Source: Bdellovibrio sp. ZAP7 (GTDB lineage: Bacteria; Bacteroidota; Bacteroidia; Flavobacteriales; Flavobacteriaceae). Taken from it: a stretch of DNA of 17,944 nt. Of this stretch, positions 1-7,457 are shown in pieces; position 1 is the first letter of the stretch, and each line of letters opens with the position of its first letter. The stretch spans positions 1 through 17,944 of the forward strand of contig CALPKO020000002.1 in the NCBI GenBank assembly GCA_943324165.2, written 5' to 3'. The notes under the pieces are model-generated. The model was not told the DNA's origin. It was given only the letters and a program-made list of their open reading frames with translations, and made no database searches. Both the position numbers and the translations under genes were made by a program.

Positions 1-20
1 GTTTGCCGCACAGCCAATCG

Positions 21-2468
21 TCATTCCCTATAAAAAACCCTTTTTACCCTTTGAGAAATGCTCGTTAAAATTTCATAAGGAATGGTTTTTAACTTTTCAG
101 CCATATCTAAAACGGTTGGACTTTCGCCAAAAATTGTAGTTCGGTCGCCTTCATTGCAAGCAATATCGGTAACGTCCACCATCAACATGTCCATGCAAAC
201 GCTGCCAATTATTGTAGCTTTTTGGTTGTTGATGGTTACAAATCCAAGTCCGTTGCCCCATTGTCTTGAGATTCCATCGGCATAACCAATGGGAATAGTG
301 GCGATTTTAGTGGATTTTTCTGCTATAAATCTTCTGCCATAACCTACGCTTTCGCCTTTTTCGATGGTGCGAATTTGAGAAATGATTGATTTTAAAGTGC
401 CTACGTTTTCTAAGTGTTTTTGCTCCGTTTTATCATTGGAGATGCCGTAAAGTCCTATTCCTAATCGCACCATGTCGTATTGTGCCTTCGGGAAATTTGA
501 AATTCCAGAAGTATTCAGCATATGCCGAATCGGATTGATTTGTAAATCTTGAATGATTTTGGAGGATAGTTTTTCGAATAAATCAATTTGAAAATGCGCA
601 AAATCTTGGTGGTTCAAATCGTCGCTCGTTGCCATGTGCGACAAAATACTTTTTACCTTAACGGATTTATTTTGTTTTAAAATGGCGATTAATTCTTCGA
701 TTTGTTCTTCTTCAAATCCCAATCGGTGCATGCCAGTATCAATTTTGATGTGAATTGGAAAATCCACCAATTGATGACTTTTTGCCATTTGAATAAAAGC
801 ATGGAGGCCTTTTAAACTATAAATTTCGGGTTCTAATTGGTGTTGAATGATGGCAGAAAAACTGGTATTTTCTGGATTCAAAACCATAATTGGCAATTGA
901 ATTCCAGCATTTTTGAGGGCAATTCCTTCATCTGCAAAAGCCACACCGAGATAATCAACTTTGTGGTGTTCGAGCAATTTTGCAATTTCAAAGCCGCCAT
1001 TTCCGTAACCAAAAGCTTTCACCATTACCATCAATTTGGTAGTTGGATTTAATTTTGATTTATAAAAATTAAGGTTGTGACTGATGGAATTGAGGTTTAT
1101 TTCCAAAACTGTTTCGTGATTTTTTTCTTCTAAAATAGTCACGATTTTTTCAAATTCAAAATTTCTAGCACCTTTAATTAAAATGGTTTCCTTGCCAAAA
1201 GTCAAACTTGAAAAATGGTTTACAAATTCTTCTGTAGTTGTGAAGGCGGTGCAGTTTACAAACTTTGATTTAAAACCTAAGATTGTTGGTCCAATGGCAA
1301 AAACCCGATTGATTTTATTGGCGATTACAAGTTGGGCAACTTTGGCATAAAGCTCGTCATCGGTTAATCCAGATTGGAAAATATCAGAAAGAATGAGCGT
1401 TTTCTTTTTGTATTGTTTTTGGTTTTCTAAAAAATCTAAAGCGATTTTTAACGATTGAAAATCGGAGCTGTAGCTATCGTCAATCAACGTTGTATTATTA
1501 ATTCCGTTTTTGACTTTCAAGCGCATTTCAATCGGAAAAAGTTGGGAAATTCTGCTTTTTATTGTTGAAAAATCATATTTTAGATACAACAGTGTTGCGA
1601 TACATTGCATACAATTTTCGATGGAAGCATCGTCTTCAAAAGGAATTCTGAGTCCTTGTGTCCCTTCTAAAATCGAATCTTTTACAATAAAATCGAAAGT
1701 ATTATTTTTATTTCTAATTATTAATATATCCGCAGATTTATCCGAAAAACTCCAACTAAATGTTCTGATAGCGGGATTTAAAAAAGCATCTATCGTTTTG
1801 TTTTTATTGTAAATCAAAACTTCAACTTCGTCAAAAAGTTTTAATTTTTCTTTGATTTTTTGGCTGATATTTTCGAAACCTTCGTCGTGAGCAGAGCCAA
1901 TATTGGTTAAAATCCCAATCGTTGGACGAATGATTTTTTGAAGTTTTTGCATTTCGTTCGAAGTAGAAATTCCTGCTTCGATAATACCAAAATTATTATT
2001 TCCCTCCATTAAAAAAATTGACAAAGGCACGCCAACTTGCGAATTGTAGCTTTTTGGACTTCTAACGATATTGAAATCTGGACTCAACAAAAAATTCAGC
2101 CATTCTTTCACAATTGTTTTTCCGTTGCTTCCTGTGATTCCTATAATCGGAAAACGAAAAAGATTTCTGTAATATCCAGCTAATGTTTGAAGTGAAGCCA
2201 ATGTGTTTTCGACAACCAAAAAGTTTGCTTCGCCCTTTAAATTTTCCGGTATTTTTTCCACGACAAAATTCCGAACATTTTTCGCAATCAATTCTTTTAT
2301 ATAAAAATGTGCATCGTTATTAGGTCCGACTAAAGCAAAAAATAAAGTTTTTTCATTGTTTTGAAGTGAACGGCTGTCGATAGAAATATTGTCGATTTCA
2401 AATGCAAGATTGCTGCTAAAAGTTTTAGCGTTGAGAATTTGGCTACTATTTTTTAAAGATAAATTCAA
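21..2468 (-). CDS. alr: Bifunctional MurF-type ligase / alanine racemase
   Basis: This fusion joins a UDP-MurNAc-tripeptide:D-Ala-D-Ala ligase-like domain (about residues 1-447) to a PLP-dependent alanine racemase (about 450-815), linking D-alanine supply to peptidoglycan precursor synthesis in the cytoplasm. Visible motifs are the Mur ligase ATP loop GITGSNGKT (110-118), the EAG motif (164-166), and NIGSAHDEGF (189-198). In the racemase half the PLP lysine is K484 in VMVKAFGYG, the second catalytic base is Y710 in SVGYGRRF, and the substrate-site Met-Asp pair is 759-760. The length of 815 residues fits the fused Bacteroidota form. The only usable start is TTG at 2468: the frame is closed upstream by the TAA of tdk, and the first internal Met is near residue 154, inside the ligase domain. 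It lies in an operon with tdk, three bases after that stop. The ligase half has DDSYSSD where MurF usually has DDxYNAN, so its ligase activity is less certain than the racemase. Confidence 0.93.
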   Translation of the reverse strand: MNLSLKNSSQILNAKTFSSNLAFEIDNISIDSRSLQNNEKTLFFALVGPNNDAHFYIKELIAKNVRNFVVEKIPENLKGEANFLVVENTLASLQTLAGYYRNLFRFPIIGITGSNGKTIVKEWLNFLLSPDFNIVRSPKSYNSQVGVPLSIFLMEGNNNFGIIEAGISTSNEMQKLQKIIRPTIGILTNIGSAHDEGFENISQKIKEKLKLFDEVEVLIYNKNKTIDAFLNPAIRTFSWSFSDKSADILIIRNKNNTFDFIVKDSILEGTQGLRIPFEDDASIENCMQCIATLLYLKYDFSTIKSRISQLFPIEMRLKVKNGINNTTLIDDSYSSDFQSLKIALDFLENQKQYKKKTLILSDIFQSGLTDDELYAKVAQLVIANKINRVFAIGPTILGFKSKFVNCTAFTTTEEFVNHFSSLTFGKETILIKGARNFEFEKIVTILEEKNHETVLEINLNSISHNLNFYKSKLNPTTKLMVMVKAFGYGNGGFEIAKLLEHHKVDYLGVAFADEGIALKNAGIQLPIMVLNPENTSFSAIIQHQLEPEIYSLKGLHAFIQMAKSHQLVDFPIHIKIDTGMHRLGFEEEQIEELIAILKQNKSVKVKSILSHMATSDDLNHQDFAHFQIDLFEKLSSKIIQDLQINPIRHMLNTSGISNFPKAQYDMVRLGIGLYGISNDKTEQKHLENVGTLKSIISQIRTIEKGESVGYGRRFIAEKSTKIATIPIGYADGISRQWGNGLGFVTINNQKATIIGSVCMDMLMVDVTDIACNEGDRTTIFGESPTVLDMAEKLKTIPYEILTSISQRVKRVFYRE

Positions 2469-2471
2469 AAA

Positions 2472-3083
2472 TTACACTCTTTTTTTATCGTTGCTTGTTT
2501 CGTTGTTTTTCTTCATCGCGTTAAAGTAAGCTGCCCGGCTCAGTGGCTCATATTCTTCGGTTTCACCAAGCATAACCAGTTTTTCATCGTCTGATTTTCT
2601 AAAGCTATAATTTGCCAAATTGCCTGTTCGCGTGCAAACCGCATGCACTTTCGTAACATATTCTGCTGTCGCCATAAGTGCAGGCATCGGCCCAAATGGG
2701 TTTCCTTTAAAGTCCATATCTAATCCAGCCACTATTACACGAATGCCAGAATTGGCTAAATCGCTACAAATTTTCACGATTTCATCATCAAAAAATTGTG
2801 CTTCATCAATACCGACAACGTCGCAACCTTGGGCAAGGATTGCAATATTGGCTGCGGCTGGAACTGGTGTAGAACGAATTTCGTTTTTGTTGTGCGAAAC
2901 GACCATTTCTTCGTCGTAGCGTATGTCAATCGATGGCTTAAAAATTTCGACTTTTTGCTTGGCAAATTGCGCCCGTTTTAGCCTGCGAATCAACTCTTCG
3001 GTTTTGCCCGAAAACATCGATCCACAAATTACTTCGATCCAACCAAATTGTTCTTTATGATTTACTGTATTTTCGAGAAACAT
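2472..3083 (-). CDS. tdk: Thymidine kinase (type II)
   Basis: It phosphorylates thymidine to dTMP with ATP in the pyrimidine salvage pathway (cytosolic enzyme). At 203 residues it has the normal length for the type II family. The P-loop GSMFSGKT is at 21-28, and GIDEAQFF (91-98) carries the Walker B Asp and the catalytic Glu94. The substrate lasso region follows (about 150-185). Most type II kinases carry four zinc-binding cysteines here; this protein has only C150, in the order CTRT, and reads YEPLSRAAY where YxxxCRxCY is expected, so the structural zinc site appears to be lost. The start is an ATG. The gene heads a two-gene unit with murF-alr, and a TAnnTTTG element lies 54 bases upstream. 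It is divergent from the acidic-protein gene. Confidence 0.95.
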   Translation of the reverse strand: MFLENTVNHKEQFGWIEVICGSMFSGKTEELIRRLKRAQFAKQKVEIFKPSIDIRYDEEMVVSHNKNEIRSTPVPAAANIAILAQGCDVVGIDEAQFFDDEIVKICSDLANSGIRVIVAGLDMDFKGNPFGPMPALMATAEYVTKVHAVCTRTGNLANYSFRKSDDEKLVMLGETEEYEPLSRAAYFNAMKKNNETSNDKKRV

Positions 3084-3136
3084 TTTGTATTTTTCAGCCT
3101 TAAAAAGGATTAGTTTTTTTTACTTTGTATCGAAAA

Positions 3137-3144
3137 CAAATTTA
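3137..3144 (-). promoter_or_regulatory. Putative -7 element for tdk-murF/alr
   Basis: On the minus strand this reads TAAATTTG, a full match to the Bacteroidota -7 consensus TAnnTTTG. It is 53 bases upstream of the tdk ATG, in the 101-base divergent gap. No TTG is found at the expected -33 spacing, so this is a weaker call. Such an octamer arises by chance fairly often in DNA this AT-rich. Confidence 0.4.
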
Positions 3145-3184
3145 TTAAAAAAGTTAAGCCTAAACCACTATAATTTTAAAAGTT

Positions 3185-4168
3185 ATGAAGAAAAGATTAG
3201 AAGCCGAATTAATTAGCATTGCGCACCGCATTCTGAAGTTGAAAAACAAATCAGAAATAGATCTACTGCTTTTGGAAACTCGAAAACTATATGAAACTTT
3301 ATCTGTTTTGAAATTTGTTGAAGAAAACATGGGCATCATTCAACCTAAAATGGATCTCGCCGACATTGAGGACAAATTAACAACTGTTTTTGAAGAAGAA
3401 GCGGAAATTGTAGAAATTGAAAAACCAATTATAACTGCAGAAGTTTTTGCAGCAGTAAATAATGAAACAGAAGCCGAATTAAAAGAAGGTTTTGACGCAA
3501 CTGAAAACCCAATTTTATCAGAAGAAACCACAATTATTGAGGAAGAATTGGTTGAAGAAACAATAGTTGAAGAGCCAGAAAAAGAAGCCGAGTTTCAGCC
3601 ACTTTTTGAAATTACGAAAGATGAAGTTCCACAAAAAATAGAAAAAAATGATTCAAAACAAATTTCATTTGAAGATCTTTTAGGACACAATTACAACGAT
3701 TTGACTTTTGAGAAAGTGAGTGACAAAAACCCTTCAATCGTTCATCATCTTGAAGAATTGCAAGAAGAAAAGTTGGATGAAGAAAGTAAATTAGAAGAGT
3801 TAGCATCTATTGAAACAGAAAATGCCAATTCCGAAATTGAAGATTTTGTGGCAATAAACGAAACTGTTGAAGAGCCAATTGAAGCAATTTTTGAAGAAGT
3901 AGCATCGCCAAAATCTGTTGCTTTAAATGAAAATAATGTCAAGACCATTAGTTTTGGACTTAATGATAAAATTGGATTTGAAAAAAATCTATTTGGCGGA
4001 AGCGGCGAGGAGATGAACCGAGTAATTTCGCAAATCAGCACTTTTGATACTTTTGAAGAAGCAAAAGATTTTATTGAAGACATGGTGAAACCCGACTACA
4101 ACAATTGGGACGGAAAAGAAGATTATGCGTTGCGCTTTATGGAAATTGTTGAGAAAAAGTTTGAATAA
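3185..4168 (+). CDS. Acidic conserved hypothetical protein
   Basis: The function is unknown. The 327-residue protein has three parts. The N-terminal segment (1-75) is helical and charged and looks able to form a coiled coil. The long middle (about 75-245) is low-complexity and dominated by Glu, with repeated EE and VEEP-like words, and is probably disordered. The C-terminal block (about 252-327) is compact, with FGLNDKIGFEKNLF, ISTFDTFEEAKDFI and KPDYNNWDGKEDY, and looks like the conserved part; I recall similar C-termini in Bacteroidota proteins near tdk, but could not search. There is no signal peptide or membrane segment, so it should be cytoplasmic. The ATG start is clear. It is divergent from tdk and ends 20 bases from the convergent recO stop. 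No good TAnnTTTG element is seen in front of it. Confidence 0.82.
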   Translation: MKKRLEAELISIAHRILKLKNKSEIDLLLLETRKLYETLSVLKFVEENMGIIQPKMDLADIEDKLTTVFEEEAEIVEIEKPIITAEVFAAVNNETEAELKEGFDATENPILSEETTIIEEELVEETIVEEPEKEAEFQPLFEITKDEVPQKIEKNDSKQISFEDLLGHNYNDLTFEKVSDKNPSIVHHLEELQEEKLDEESKLEELASIETENANSEIEDFVAINETVEEPIEAIFEEVASPKSVALNENNVKTISFGLNDKIGFEKNLFGGSGEEMNRVISQISTFDTFEEAKDFIEDMVKPDYNNWDGKEDYALRFMEIVEKKFE

Positions 4169-4188
4169 TTATACAGAAATTTCAAATT

Positions 4189-4902
4189 TTAAGAAAAAAC
4201 TTCTTTCAAAACATCAATCGACTTAGGACGTTTAAATCCATCGAGGTGAAAACTGTAGTAGTCAATTAAAATTTTCAACAAAATTTGTCTTTCAATTACA
4301 TTGAAAGTTTTTTGTTCGTTTTCAAATCTTAAATTTAATAATTTTCTAAAGAGATTGGTTTCATGTTCGGAAAGTGAAGAGATGGCATGCAATGGCGAAA
4401 AAACGCCTTCAATCATTTCAAAATGCTTCATTTCAACGTTACTCAAATCTGGATAAAACCCCAAAAACTTCGTAGTTTCTATCATCAAAATCAAATGAAA
4501 ATTAGCAATTTCATCGTGGTTGTCAAGCCATTGAAGTGCTGTTTCTAAAAATGTAAAAAGGCCTTCATTTTTTTCTTCTTCATGAATAGCATGGTGTAAA
4601 ATTTCTGAAAGAAACAAAACCATGGTGCTTTTTGCCAAATTAGTAGGAATGGTTTGAAAAGGAGTGGCGATTTTTATTTCTTTAAAATGCTCTAAAGTGC
4701 CTTTGTTTTTATGAATAGATTCGATTTCTAAAAGCGTCAATGGCTGAAAATAGGCAATTTTTTGGTTGTTTTTTTTAGAAGAAAAAGCATCCCGAACAAA
4801 ATAAGATTTTAAACCATCAGACAGCGTAAAGCATGTGACTATCAAGCTTTTTTCTTGGTATTTTAAACTTGAAATTACAATTGCTTTGGTTTTAACGAGC
4901 AT
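4189..4902 (-). CDS. recO: DNA repair protein RecO
   Basis: RecO acts in the RecFOR pathway, helping RecA load onto SSB-coated single-stranded DNA and annealing strands at gaps. The 237-residue length is typical. The N-terminus MLVKTKAIVISSLKYQEKS has the family pattern that opens the OB fold (about 1-80), followed by an all-helical C-terminal domain. The segment GFYPDLSN (about 148-155), followed by an EGVF motif, matches the conserved part of the helical domain. The Cys4 zinc finger found in some RecO proteins is absent. The start is ATG at 4902. It is preceded by a 100-base gap with tandem repeats, then the porZ-like gene on the same strand; no clear promoter is seen for it. Confidence 0.9.
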   Translation of the reverse strand: MLVKTKAIVISSLKYQEKSLIVTCFTLSDGLKSYFVRDAFSSKKNNQKIAYFQPLTLLEIESIHKNKGTLEHFKEIKIATPFQTIPTNLAKSTMVLFLSEILHHAIHEEEKNEGLFTFLETALQWLDNHDEIANFHLILMIETTKFLGFYPDLSNVEMKHFEMIEGVFSPLHAISSLSEHETNLFRKLLNLRFENEQKTFNVIERQILLKILIDYYSFHLDGFKRPKSIDVLKEVFS

Positions 4903-4915
4903 TTTTTTATTATAT

Positions 4916-4950
4916 AGTTTTCAGTCGCAGTTTATGGTCGCAGTTTTCAG
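4916..4950. repeat. Short tandem repeat, 13-base period
   Basis: The 10-mer GTCGCAGTTT occurs at 4924-4933 and 4937-4946, separated by ATG and flanked by TCA on both sides. The 9-mer AGTTTTCAG occurs at 4916-4924 and 4942-4950. The block lies 14 bases upstream of the recO ATG, so it would fall in the leader or promoter of recO. It does not form an obvious hairpin. Confidence 0.75.
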
Positions 4951-4962
4951 ACTAAAATATTT

Positions 4963-4998
4963 TTGAAATTGTCATTGACATTGAAATTGTCATTGAAA
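4963..4998. repeat. 18-base tandem duplication
   Basis: Two adjacent 18-base units (4963-4980 and 4981-4998) are identical except at one position. Each contains TTGAAATTGTCATTGA. The array ends four bases before the stop codon of the porZ-like gene on the minus strand. It is unrelated in sequence to the neighbouring GTCGCAGTTT repeat. Confidence 0.8.
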
Positions 4999-5002
4999 TT
5001 TT

Positions 5003-7288
5003 CTACCTTATTATCATCACTTTTTTAACTTTAGTTTCAATTCCATCTTGCGCCGAAATAAAAATCATATAGACTCCAGTTGCTACTTTATATTTTCCAA
5101 AAGCGGTTGTGTCCCATTCAATTGAACCACCTTCTGAAATCACTTCGTAAACTAAATTTCCTTCTATATCTGTAATTTTTATATTGGCTTTGTCTAAAAC
5201 CCCTGTTATTTTAACCGTGCCCGAATATTCTGGTCGAACTGGATTTGGATATACAATTACATTGCTTAAATCTTTACTTTCTGATATAGCTGTGCCTTTA
5301 AACGAAACCATTCCTTTTGTGGTGGCAAAAAACACCTCGCCTGTCGATTGGTTAATGTCTACATCGTTCACATTATTACTTGGCAGAGGTGAATTGCTCG
5401 TCGTAAAATGATACAGTGTACTTTGTCCGTTGGGCGAAAACTGAAAAACACCCGCATCTGCCGTACTCACCCATTTATTATTGGCGCCATCGACGACAAT
5501 ATCGGTTATAAATTGCTCATACAATAATTCTTGTGGCAACCCTTCTTCTACAATAATTATGGGATAAGCTTTAAGCGGCTCTTCGCTTAAAAAGCTTGAA
5601 ACACTTGATATAACTCTAAGTCCTTTTCGGGTGCCAATCCAAAGTTGGTTGCGGTTATCTACTGTTACAGCTTGCACAGAATTACTTGGCAAAGGCGTAT
5701 CTTCTGAGTTTTCATTAATTTTTTTAAAGACATTGTTATAGGTTTCGTTGTAAGCAATCAAACCATCATCTAATGTACAAATCCATTTTGTGCTGTTTCT
5801 GTCGATTGTTAGCCTTGTAAAACGGCCATCTAAAGGTTTACTCAAAATGTTTTCCATATTGAAGGATTGCCATTGGCCATTTTTCTTCAATACCTTTAAA
5901 CCATTTTTAACCAATCCGTTGGTTAACCAAAGGTTTCCCTCTTTGTCAAAAGCACTTTGTTCAATCCTGATGCTAACAAAGTTACCGACAATTGATTCTA
6001 GGCCACTATTGGTTTGGGTATAATGTTTAATCAATTGGTCATCTTCAAATTCTAGTAAACCCGAATGAAATGAGCTAATAAAAATTTTGTTTTCATTTGT
6101 TGGGCTAACGGTCAAACGTACCAAATCTACTGCTCCATCAACTTTAGAAAACGGAATGTTCTTCCATCCTTGGTCGTCGGTATATTTATCAAATCCATAA
6201 GAGCGGTATCGTGGTGAAACAAATTGATTGTATTCTCCATAAGTTGCCCACAAATTACTAGAATTGGCGTTAATAGAAAAAATGGAATTTCGAGCGGGAC
6301 CATTTGGGCTGATGAACTCAAAATTGGTTGGATTATTTATGTTGAACGAAATAACGCCGTTTTCAGTTGTTCCGATATATATAGTTGATTTTAAGACTGT
6401 ACTGCAACTAAATGTAACGTTCTCTGTCGTTATTTGGCTTTTATTTATTTGATTGGTTAATGTCAATTGATCATTGTAAACAAAAACTGAAGTTGGAGAA
6501 GTAACCACCAAGCGATTTTCTGACGTTCTAATGTCGACTGCTGCCGGAGATAATAAAGCGCCAAAATTAGAAAATGCAGTTCCATTTTCAGATTTAGAAA
6601 TTTCTCCCGATGATTTTGAAGTAAATAAGTGTGTTCCTAAATTTGTGACGCCCAAAAAATTCCCTTCACTTATTTTGATCCATTGGTTGGCATCAATTAA
6701 ATTTGGATTGGTAACTTCGGCACGTTTTAATCCTTCCGTAAGCGTTGCGGCATAAATATAACCATCAAAAACAGCGGTTTGATTTACAATGATTTCTGGA
6801 ATATTTGAGCCAATAAAATAAGTATCCCCAAATTGCAAAGTGGCTAAATTGTATTGAACAATTCCAAAATCGCAAGCGATATAAACAATTCCATTGGCTT
6901 CGTTAAAGTGATTTATCTTTTTAATGTTGGGCGCAATTTGTTTGTTGATGATGTCTACCACATTCAAAATTGTACCATCGTTCTCGTTAACGACCACGAG
7001 CAAACCATTTTCATAACCTACAAGTGTTTTTTGAAAAGTGGGACTATGAAAAATAGCAGAAATCGTTTGACTCGGAAAACCATTGATTGTATTAGTTGTT
7101 TTGATAAGATTCGTCAAAGTACTTTTAGAAAAAAGTGCGTTTTCTGAAGCGGCAAAAAACCGAGATTCAGATTGAGCAACATCTTTTATTTCATTGTAAG
7201 AAAAGTATCCTTTCCACTGCAAATTGTTTTGAGCAAGTGAAAATTGGATAGAAAAAACGAATAAAAAAAGTATAAAAATTCTTTTCAT
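5003..7288 (-). CDS. porZ: PorZ-like T9SS beta-propeller protein
   Basis: This is probably PorZ, a surface component of the type IX secretion attachment complex that in Porphyromonas helps link cargo to A-LPS. The 761-residue length is close to the approximately 776 I recall for P. gingivalis PorZ. A signal peptide (1-20, ending FSLAQ) is followed by two beta-propeller regions. The second has regulator-propeller-type repeats such as QAVTVDNRNQLWIGTRKG, TIDRNSTKWICTLDDG and VVDGANNKWVSTADAG. A C-terminal type A sorting-like domain (about 677-761) starts at VIVYPNP and ends KKVMIIR. The start was set at ATG 7288 because it begins the signal peptide; the longer frame begins at TTG 7321, upstream of the likely -7 box. 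It lies next to recO on the same strand. The alternative is a generic propeller protein secreted by T9SS rather than a machine part. Confidence 0.8.
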   Translation of the reverse strand: MKRIFILFLFVFSIQFSLAQNNLQWKGYFSYNEIKDVAQSESRFFAASENALFSKSTLTNLIKTTNTINGFPSQTISAIFHSPTFQKTLVGYENGLLVVVNENDGTILNVVDIINKQIAPNIKKINHFNEANGIVYIACDFGIVQYNLATLQFGDTYFIGSNIPEIIVNQTAVFDGYIYAATLTEGLKRAEVTNPNLIDANQWIKISEGNFLGVTNLGTHLFTSKSSGEISKSENGTAFSNFGALLSPAAVDIRTSENRLVVTSPTSVFVYNDQLTLTNQINKSQITTENVTFSCSTVLKSTIYIGTTENGVISFNINNPTNFEFISPNGPARNSIFSINANSSNLWATYGEYNQFVSPRYRSYGFDKYTDDQGWKNIPFSKVDGAVDLVRLTVSPTNENKIFISSFHSGLLEFEDDQLIKHYTQTNSGLESIVGNFVSIRIEQSAFDKEGNLWLTNGLVKNGLKVLKKNGQWQSFNMENILSKPLDGRFTRLTIDRNSTKWICTLDDGLIAYNETYNNVFKKINENSEDTPLPSNSVQAVTVDNRNQLWIGTRKGLRVISSVSSFLSEEPLKAYPIIIVEEGLPQELLYEQFITDIVVDGANNKWVSTADAGVFQFSPNGQSTLYHFTTSNSPLPSNNVNDVDINQSTGEVFFATTKGMVSFKGTAISESKDLSNVIVYPNPVRPEYSGTVKITGVLDKANIKITDIEGNLVYEVISEGGSIEWDTTAFGKYKVATGVYMIFISAQDGIETKVKKVMIIR

Positions 7289-7307
7289 TAAAAAAATATA
7301 AGAATTG

Positions 7308-7315
7308 CAAATATA
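7308..7315 (-). promoter_or_regulatory. Putative -7 element for porZ-like gene
   Basis: The minus strand reads TATATTTG, matching TAnnTTTG, 19 bases upstream of the chosen ATG at 7288. No TTG is present at the usual -33 distance. Its position supports the shorter start: the in-frame TTG at 7321 would lie upstream of it and so outside the transcript. Confidence 0.45.
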
Positions 7316-7382
7316 GTACAAAACGGAAATTTTATAGTTTTAATATTTTTTTGAATTATAAATTAAATTAATTTTTACGCAA

Positions 7383-7417
7383 AAAAAACTCAAACAGCAT
7401 AACCGTTTGAGTTTTTT
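7383..7417 (-). terminator. Rho-independent terminator, bidirectional shape
   Basis: A perfect 13-base-pair inverted repeat (AAAAAACTCAAAC paired with GTTTGAGTTTTTT) encloses a 9-base loop, AGCATAACC. It has A and T runs on the outer ends, so it gives a U tract in either direction. It lies 40 bases past the stop of the minus-strand gene ending at 7458 and separates that gene from the porZ-like gene. Confidence 0.88.
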
Positions 7418-7457
7418 ACGTTGTGAATTTTAATTTTGTAAACTAAAAGACTGTAAG

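Noticed and set aside
1..20. Possible end or start of another gene at the left edge
   Set aside because: Twenty bases are too few to assign anything.
1510..1812. 100-codon plus-strand open frame opposite murF-alr
   Set aside because: It is a shadow of the strongly supported minus-strand gene, with no recognisable domain or start signal.
3120..3130. TACTTTG on the plus strand as a promoter for the acidic-protein gene
   Set aside because: It is one base short of TAnnTTTG and lacks a -33 partner, so it is not a supportable call.
3745..4083. 112-codon minus-strand open frame, Ser-rich, inside the acidic-protein gene
   Set aside because: The Ser-rich composition is what the reverse complement of Glu codons gives (TTC and CTT-like triplets); it is a shadow frame.
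4169..4188. Possible bidirectional terminator between the acidic-protein gene and recO
   Set aside because: The 20-base gap has only a short AT palindrome (GAAATTTC nearby) and no stable stem.
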